Shown piece after piece: positions 8,349 to 13,219 of a stretch of 13,219 bases of DNA (position 1 is its first letter; the number at the start of each line of letters is the position of its first letter). The stretch spans positions 1-13,219 of the forward strand of contig JAMYWO010000401.1 of the NCBI GenBank assembly GCA_024220525.1. Direction: 5' to 3'. The stretch comes from Cochliopodium minus (Eukaryota; Discosea; Himatismenida; Cochliopodiidae). The position numbers were made by a program, and so were the translations under genes. Below the pieces are notes generated by a model that was not told the DNA's origin, searched no databases, and saw only the letters and a program-made list of their open reading frames with translations.

Positions 8349-11300
8349 ATGAAAGATTCAGATGAGGAGAAAGATTTTATAAGGGCAACAAATGATCAAT
8401 TTAATAATCCCAAAGCTAACATGAATCAATTTGCATCGAAATTAACTCCAAATGCACAAAGGAGGGATAAAAATATTTTCTCAAGAAAATCAACAAAGAG
8501 TGAATTGACTTCTCAAGAAAATACCACAAACAGCAGGAAATCAGGATATGATAATATCAATCAGAATAATGGTGAATTCGATTCTGAAGAGGATATAAGC
8601 ATATCAGAAATAGGTGAAGAATTAAAATTTGGATTTATGATGAAAAGGAGAACTTCAAAGAGATGGAAGAGAAGATGGTAATTAGTTTAATTTTCATTTA
8701 TTGTCATTTATTATTACTGATATCTCAACAAACTCTTAAATATCTTTTTTAAATATAATATAATATTGAAGGTTTGTATTGACCAATGATAAGCTGCTTT
8801 ATTACAAAAATGAGAAAAAGGAAGAATTGAGAGGATGTATATCATTGAACGAGGGATTTATTGTATTGAGGGAAAAGGATAGTGAATTGGATTTCAGATT
8901 GATATTGACAAAATTGACAAAGAATTATCTATTCAAAGCATTTTCCAAAGAAGATAAAATAGATTGGGTTTCAATCTTGAAGGAATTATGGAGAAAATCG
9001 TTGACGGAGAACAAAATAGATGAGAATGAAGTGCAAATGATGTTGGATGATGCAACACCACCCATAGAGAGGAGAAGGGGAGGATCCTTTTCCATAACGC
9101 CCATCCGCACAACCAATTTCACTCAAATAATAAAGAAAACAAAGAAGATAGACAATCATTTGCCCAATCCATCCTCTGTCATCACCCAATTCGAAAATTC
9201 CAGCTCGATAAACAATGGAATGGATAGTGACGCCACAGATATTTCCAACAGATATCTCTTCAGCATCTACAAATTCGAAATTCCTTTGCAATTGACCATC
9301 CTCCAGAACATCAAGATGATCACTTGCGGAAGGAAACATTTTCTCTTCCTTTCAGATCTGAAAGAGCTTTGGTCCTGTGGAGAGGGCTCCAGCGGACAGC
9401 TGGGCATCGGGTCTTCTCTCAACATCAAATCCCCTCAAAAGATCCTCTTCGAAAGAAACGACGACATGATCACACAAATCGCTGCTTTTGCAAATCAATC
9501 TGCTTTGATCAATGACAAAGGTAATTTATATTTATGGGGAGATCTCTACGATGGAAAATTTCCGATTGTCAAAAAACCCGCCCTCGTTAAAACGGAGAAA
9601 AAGTTTATGTTTGTCTCTTTAGGTGATTCGCATGTATTGGCTTTATTGGAAGACAAACAAACTGTTTTGAGTTGGGGAGTGAACTATTACAACGTATTGG
9701 GGTCTTCTGTGGAGCTCAAAGCAGTTCGTACGGAAGAAAATCCGGTCTCTTCTTCTTTTAAGGGGGGTGTTGCTATGCTTGCTACAAATAGTTTCAATTC
9801 AGGTGTTTTATCGAAAGGGAGGATTTATTATTGGGGTGAATATTTTAAAATTAAACTTTGAAAAGATTTATAAATCAAAAAATTTTAAACAAAAAAAATT
9901 TGAAATAAAATATTAAATTTAAAATATATTTTAAAAAAAAAATTAAATGAAATTAGAATTTAAAAATTTTTACAAAAAAAAACATGTAGGACAAAACTGG
10001 TCCCCAAAGGGAAAGGAATATTTCGAAAAACTTACAAAATTAAAATTGCACAACCAAATAATCAAAAACTTTGCGTTGGGAAAAGATTTTGTTTTGTGCG
10101 TCAATGAAGAAGATGAAGTTTTCTCTGCGGGAAACGGGAGGTATGGCACGTTGGGTACGGGAAACAAAGAGACGAGCGATACGTTTGTCAACGTAATGTT
10201 CGAGAAAACACGGGAAATGAAAGAAGAGGAAGAAAAAATGAAATCTCTCCGCCCCAAAAAGAGATCCTCGACACTACATACCGACGTGCTCAATTGGAAG
10301 AAAAGCAACAATATCCCATACTCTGAAGTCAACTTTCAAACCAATGTGCACCCCCTCAAGGACGATGACTTTCATTCCACTTCTATTAGGGCCAGCAAAT
10401 CTTCTTTTGAAACTTCTCAAGGTTGTTTCGTTAGTTGTTCTTCTACTCACGCTGTTGCTATCAAAAATGGAAGGTTGTATGCGTGGGGAACTTTTTTCTC
10501 GGGCGAAGATGTTTCTGTTGAGATTTTCACTCCCGAGAATTTCCCTCAAATCGAGCAGGTTCCCCTCAAGCAAGCTGTCTGTTCTAATGGCCAAATTTTT
10601 GCCAGGTTGGGACTGACGAACCAAGATGCCATCAGATTCTCCTCTTTCGATCCACCTGGTATTATCTTTTATTTTTATTTCAACAAGAATTTTTAGAGTA
10701 TTTTTTTATAATTTCTTCATGGAATTTTATTTTTTATTTTTTATTTTTTATTTTTTATTTTTGTTTTATTTTTGTTTTATTTATTTTATTTATTTTTTTA
10801 TTTTTTATTTTTTATTTTTTATTTTTTATTTTTTATTTTTTATTTTTTATTTTTTATTTTTTATTTTTTATTTTTTGTTTTATTTATTTTATTTATTTAT
10901 CATTTTTTTCATTTTAATTATTTTCAATTATTTTATATTTCATTTTAAAATTTATTCAAAAATTTATAAATAATTTTCATTTTTATTTAAAAACAGAGGT
11001 TTTTTCTGGTACTTTGGAAGGGCTTGTAGAATATTTGTTCCATCCAGAGTGCACAGAAGATTTTCGCTACACCTTCTTCTCCACCAGCAACACCTTCACC
11101 AACGACCTGGAGATCTTGAAGAAGCTGAAACAATGCAAAACCAAAGAGAGCAAACGCATCGACAAGTTCTCCATCGAGTTTATCACCCTGCAAACCATCA
11201 AAGCACTGCGTGTGTGGTTCAAAAAAAGAACTTTCGGATTTGATCCTTTTGAAAACGAGCAGCTTTTCAAAGAAACGAAAGAGTTCATCGAAATGCTCGA

Positions 11301-12757
11301 AACCACTCAAATCGTCAAAGAAAAGCTTCTGCAGCTTTTGATCCGAGAGCTTAAACCTCCCCCTCCTTTGAACGAAAGTTTCCAGCACTTCTCTTCCGAA
11401 GAGCTCACTGATCTCGTCTTTTCCAGATCTCCCAAGAGCATCGCTGAGCAGTTTTGTCTCACTGATCACTACTTGTTTAAGTCGCTGCTTCCCAACGAAT
11501 TTTTGGGACAGAAATGGAGCAAGCAGAATAAACGTACTGAGGCCATCAACATTGTTAATATGGTAACAATAAAAAAACAAAACAAAAAAACAATAAAACA
11601 AAAAAAAAACGGAAAAAAACAAATAAAAAAATAAAAAACAAAATAAAACAAAAAAATTTTGAAAATTTTGTTAGTAAAAAACAAAATGATCGATAAATCA
11701 ACGTTTACATCATAATATGATAATTTTAAAACAATTTATCCAAATAATGTGCAGATTAATTAATTCTTTTTTCTTTATTTTTGTTGGCTCAAAACCTTTT
11801 TTTTTTTTTAGATTGATCATTTTAATAATTGCAGCAGATGGTGTGTCACCCAAATCATCATGGCAAAATGTAATGAATCTTCACAAAATTTTTATTTCTT
11901 TTTTGATTTGTTTGTTTTTTCTATTTTTAAATTTTTTAAACAAAAATTTTAGGGTTTTTATGATTTTTTATTTTATTTGTTATTTTTATTTTATTTTATT
12001 TTATTTTTTTCATTTTGGTGATTTTTTACTTTTATTTTTTATTTTATTCTAAATTTAATTTTTTTTTTTTTTTTGCTAATATTTTTATTTTATTTTTTTA
12101 ATCAATTTCAACTTGTTTGAAAATCATCACATAAATAAAATTTTTGTTTTTAATAGCCACCAAAGAGAAACCACCGCTACAACTTCTTCTTGGACCTCAT
12201 CGAAGAGTTCATAAAATTCAACAACTACTTGAGCCACCTGGGCCCAAAGCCACCTCCAGCGTGCACGTCTTCAAGCTCGTCTCCAAAAGATTCTCGTCGC
12301 GAAAACCAAGTCACAAAACGTTTTGGCGGCTTAAGTCTCTCATTCGAAGTATTACTCGAAATATCGAAACTTGCTCGATCTTTGTCGTCGAACTAACACC
12401 GCTGCTGTTTTACATTGGCCTTTATTTGCAGGACTTGACTTTCATTGAGGATGGAAATTTGACTTTGTTGAAAGGGAGCATGATCAATTCCAAAAGAGGT
12501 AAAAAAAAAAAAAAGATTAAATTCAATTTTGAATAAATAAAAATTGTCTCAATAAAATTAAAATTAAAAATTGATTTTCATTTCTAAAATGAAAGCAAAT
12601 TAATTTTGATTGGAAAATGAAATTAAACCTGAAACTAAAATTTTATGGAGAATTTTAATAAATATTAAATAAAATAAAAAAATAATAAAAAATAAAAAAT
12701 AAAAATAATAAAAATAAAATAAAAATAAAATAAAATTATTAAAAATAAAAATAATAA

Positions 12758-12788
<31 letters not shown>

Positions 12789-13117
12789 TAAAAAAGTCAA
12801 ATTAAAACAAATTTTGTTTGATAAATTTAAGAAAATTTAAATAATGGAGAATTTTAATTTTTAATTTAAATATAATTTTATGAGATGAATTTTTAATTTA
12901 TTATTTTTTTTTTACCTCAAAATAAATTTATCAGAAATTAAAATTTTATTAATTGTAGAATTAAACTTTCTAATGTACTGGGGCAGATCGAACACTTTCA
13001 AAACCTTTACTACCCTTTCAAACCGAATTATTTGTCTAAGTATTTTCTCACCCTCAATGGCTATTCCACCGATGAGCTCGAAACCCTAATGGAACAAACC
13101 ATGCAAGATTCTGGCAG
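8349..13117 (+). CDS. PH-RCC1-RasGEF multidomain exchange factor, 3'-partial; catalytic domain frame-broken
   Basis: Exons 8349-8677, 8772-9835, 9990-10658, 10997-11562, 11812-11869, 12157-12498 and 12959-13117. The first five join in frame to 895 residues. Residues 1-90 are polar and probably disordered. A PH domain spans about 91-187 (LKFGFMMKRRTSKRWKRRWFV ... IDWVSILKELW). RCC1-type propeller repeats run about 285-670 (CGEGSSGQLGIGS, LYLWGD, VLSWGVN, IYYWG, VFSAGNGRYGTLGTG, LYAWG). RasGEF-N is at about 691-790. The RasGEF domain begins at about 832 (SPKSIAEQFCLTDHYLFKSLL, LGQKWSK) and continues FNNCSRWCV. It should activate a Ras-family GTPase at membranes via PH. The start is the first ATG after an in-frame TAA at 8325. 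From 12157 on, homology lies in several frames. Read in the splice-consistent frame the protein stops at TAA 13087-13089; read by homology, it continues past a GT donor at 13118. Confidence 0.88.
10659..10996 (+). repeat. RasGEF-gene intron with long (TTTTTTA)n heptanucleotide tract
   Basis: The 338-base intron has donor GTATTA and acceptor AAACAG. It contains an almost perfect seven-base TTTTTTA repeat at about 10725-10756 and 10796-10876. Split codon G|AG restores Glu688 and the frame into RasGEF-N. The Phe-rich frame through it is an artefact. Confidence 0.9.
11563..11811 (+). other. RasGEF-gene intron, A-rich then T-rich
   Basis: The 249-base intron begins GTAACAATAAAA and ends in a poly-T tract before TTAG. 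The first third is an AAAACAAAA-type A-rich repeat, the opposite strand bias from most introns here. The junction joins ...NIVNM to IDHFNNCSRW, matching the RasGEF family. Confidence 0.85.
11870..12156 (+). other. T-rich RasGEF-gene intron
   Basis: 287 T-rich bases with donor GTAATG (11870) and acceptor TAATAG (12155-12156). The upstream exon ends with one spare base, but the RasGEF-like frame of the next exon needs none, so the phases conflict. I searched for a microexon that would fix this and found none: the only other acceptor-like TTTTAG, around 11950, leads into a frame with an immediate stop. Confidence 0.75.
12157..12498 (+). pseudogene. RasGEF catalytic exon with homology scattered over three frames
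   Basis: Frame 1 (codons from 12157) reads RYNFFLDLIEEFIKFNNYL to about 12236, then hits stop TAA at 12394-12396. Frame 0 reads SSVHVFKLVSKRF ... HKTFWRLKSL at about 12252-12341. Frame 2 reads HSKYYSKYRNLLDLCRRTN at 12341-12397, preceded by an in-frame TAA at 12332-12334. Frame 0 resumes with FYIGLYLQDLTFIEDGN up to the donor at 12499. In order, these match consecutive parts of a RasGEF domain. No GT-AG pair in the exon can reconcile them. Frame 0 is open throughout, so a gene finder would report an intact exon with two garbled segments. Decay, assembly indels or recoding are all possible. Confidence 0.7.
12499..12958 (+). repeat. RasGEF-gene intron with A-rich low-complexity core
   Basis: The 460-base intron has donor GTAAAA and acceptor TTGTAG. 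12660-12795 is AAATAAAAAT-type repeat, A-rich on the sense strand. The phase joining 12498 to 12959 gives a frame other than the RasGEF-like one (IKLSNVLGQIEHFQNLYYPF), so this junction also conflicts by one base. Confidence 0.8.
12959..13117 (+). other. C-terminal RasGEF exon (part of the gene above)
   Basis: With codons from 12960, the exon reads IKLSNVLGQIEHFQNLYYPF, then LSKYFLTLNGYSTDELETLM and QDSGR. This is the usual end of a RasGEF domain (the I-x-x-F-Q-x-x-Y-x-F and D-E-x-L-x-x-L elements). It ends at 13117 before GTATTT with two spare bases, so at least one more exon lies to the right. In the frame dictated by the upstream splice, it hits TAA at 13087-13089. Confidence 0.8.
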
Positions 13118-13219
13118 GTATTTAATTTACATTTTATTTTATTTTTTATATTTATTTTTTATTTTTTATTTTTTATTTTTTATTTTTTATTTTTTATTTT
13201 TTATTTTTTATTTTTTATT
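13118..13219. repeat. (TTTTTTA)n tract at the right edge, start of an intron
   Basis: After the GTATTTAATTT donor the sequence becomes a near-perfect seven-base TTTTTTA repeat to the end of the window. It is the same unit as in the intron at 10725-10876. Confidence 0.85.

Noticed and set aside
9970-10332. 120-residue minus-strand open frame
   Set aside because: Antisense shadow of the RCC1-containing exon 9990-10658.
10725-10876. Regular repeats as a possible CRISPR array or origin
   Set aside because: The units are 7 bases with no unique spacers, lie in a eukaryotic intron, and are simple slippage repeats.
10626-10973. 115-residue hydrophobic open frame
   Set aside because: It begins out of frame in the RasGEF-gene exon and runs through the (TTTTTTA)n intron; composition artefact.
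10987-11622. 211-residue minus-strand open frame
   Set aside because: It is exactly antisense to the RasGEF-N exon 10997-11562, whose plus-strand reading matches the family and has correct splice phases on both sides.
11870-12156. A hidden microexon repairing the phase at the RasGEF junction
   Set aside because: The only other acceptor-like site, TTTTAG near 11950, leads into a frame with an immediate stop or a one-base exon that does not give the needed phase.
12144-12536. Frame-0 open reading frame taken as the correct RasGEF exon
   Set aside because: It is splice-phase consistent and open, but two of its segments (about 12157-12236 and 12342-12403) have lost RasGEF similarity that is plainly visible in other frames.

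Overview
This is a very AT-rich, intron-dense nuclear segment from a eukaryotic microbe. The evidence is a set of spliced genes with GT-AG introns (46 to 460 bases), introns built from T-rich or A-rich low-complexity repeats, and unmistakably eukaryotic products (UBC9, long-form adenylate kinase, AGMO-type membrane oxygenase, a multidomain RasGEF). UAA and UGA both act as stops, so the standard code fits. The large RasGEF fusion recalls amoeboid protists, but I cannot name the organism. The AGMO-type enzyme implies use of molecular oxygen.

Layout, left to right: (1) 218-2055 (+), the 3' part of a leucine-rich-repeat protein gene, six visible exons. (2) 2198-2948 (-), the SUMO-conjugating enzyme UBC9, three exons, convergent with the LRR gene. 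(3) 3346-4705 (+), adenylate kinase, five exons including an 11-base microexon, divergent from UBC9. (4) 4812-7501 (-), alkylglycerol-monooxygenase-like integral membrane enzyme, seven exons, 413 residues, convergent with adenylate kinase. (5) 7811-8212 (+), a small charged protein of unknown function, two exons, divergent from AGMO. (6) 8349 to beyond the right edge (+), a large protein with PH, RCC1-repeat, RasGEF-N and RasGEF domains. The genes look like unrelated housekeeping and signalling genes packed with short spacers; nothing suggests an operon or a shared pathway.

The two most notable observations are the 11-base microexon in adenylate kinase, which encodes the strand leading into the conserved DGYPR motif, and the state of the RasGEF catalytic domain. 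From 12157 onward the RasGEF homology is spread over three reading frames within one uninterrupted GC-richer exon, and the splice phases on both sides disagree with the homology. This is either local indel error in the assembly near its repeat-filled end, a decaying gene, or (least likely) recoding.

Both ends of the window run into short-unit T-rich repeats, so the sequence may be a contig broken at low-complexity introns. All gene models here come from reading frames, splice-site logic and remembered family motifs; no alignment or search was run.
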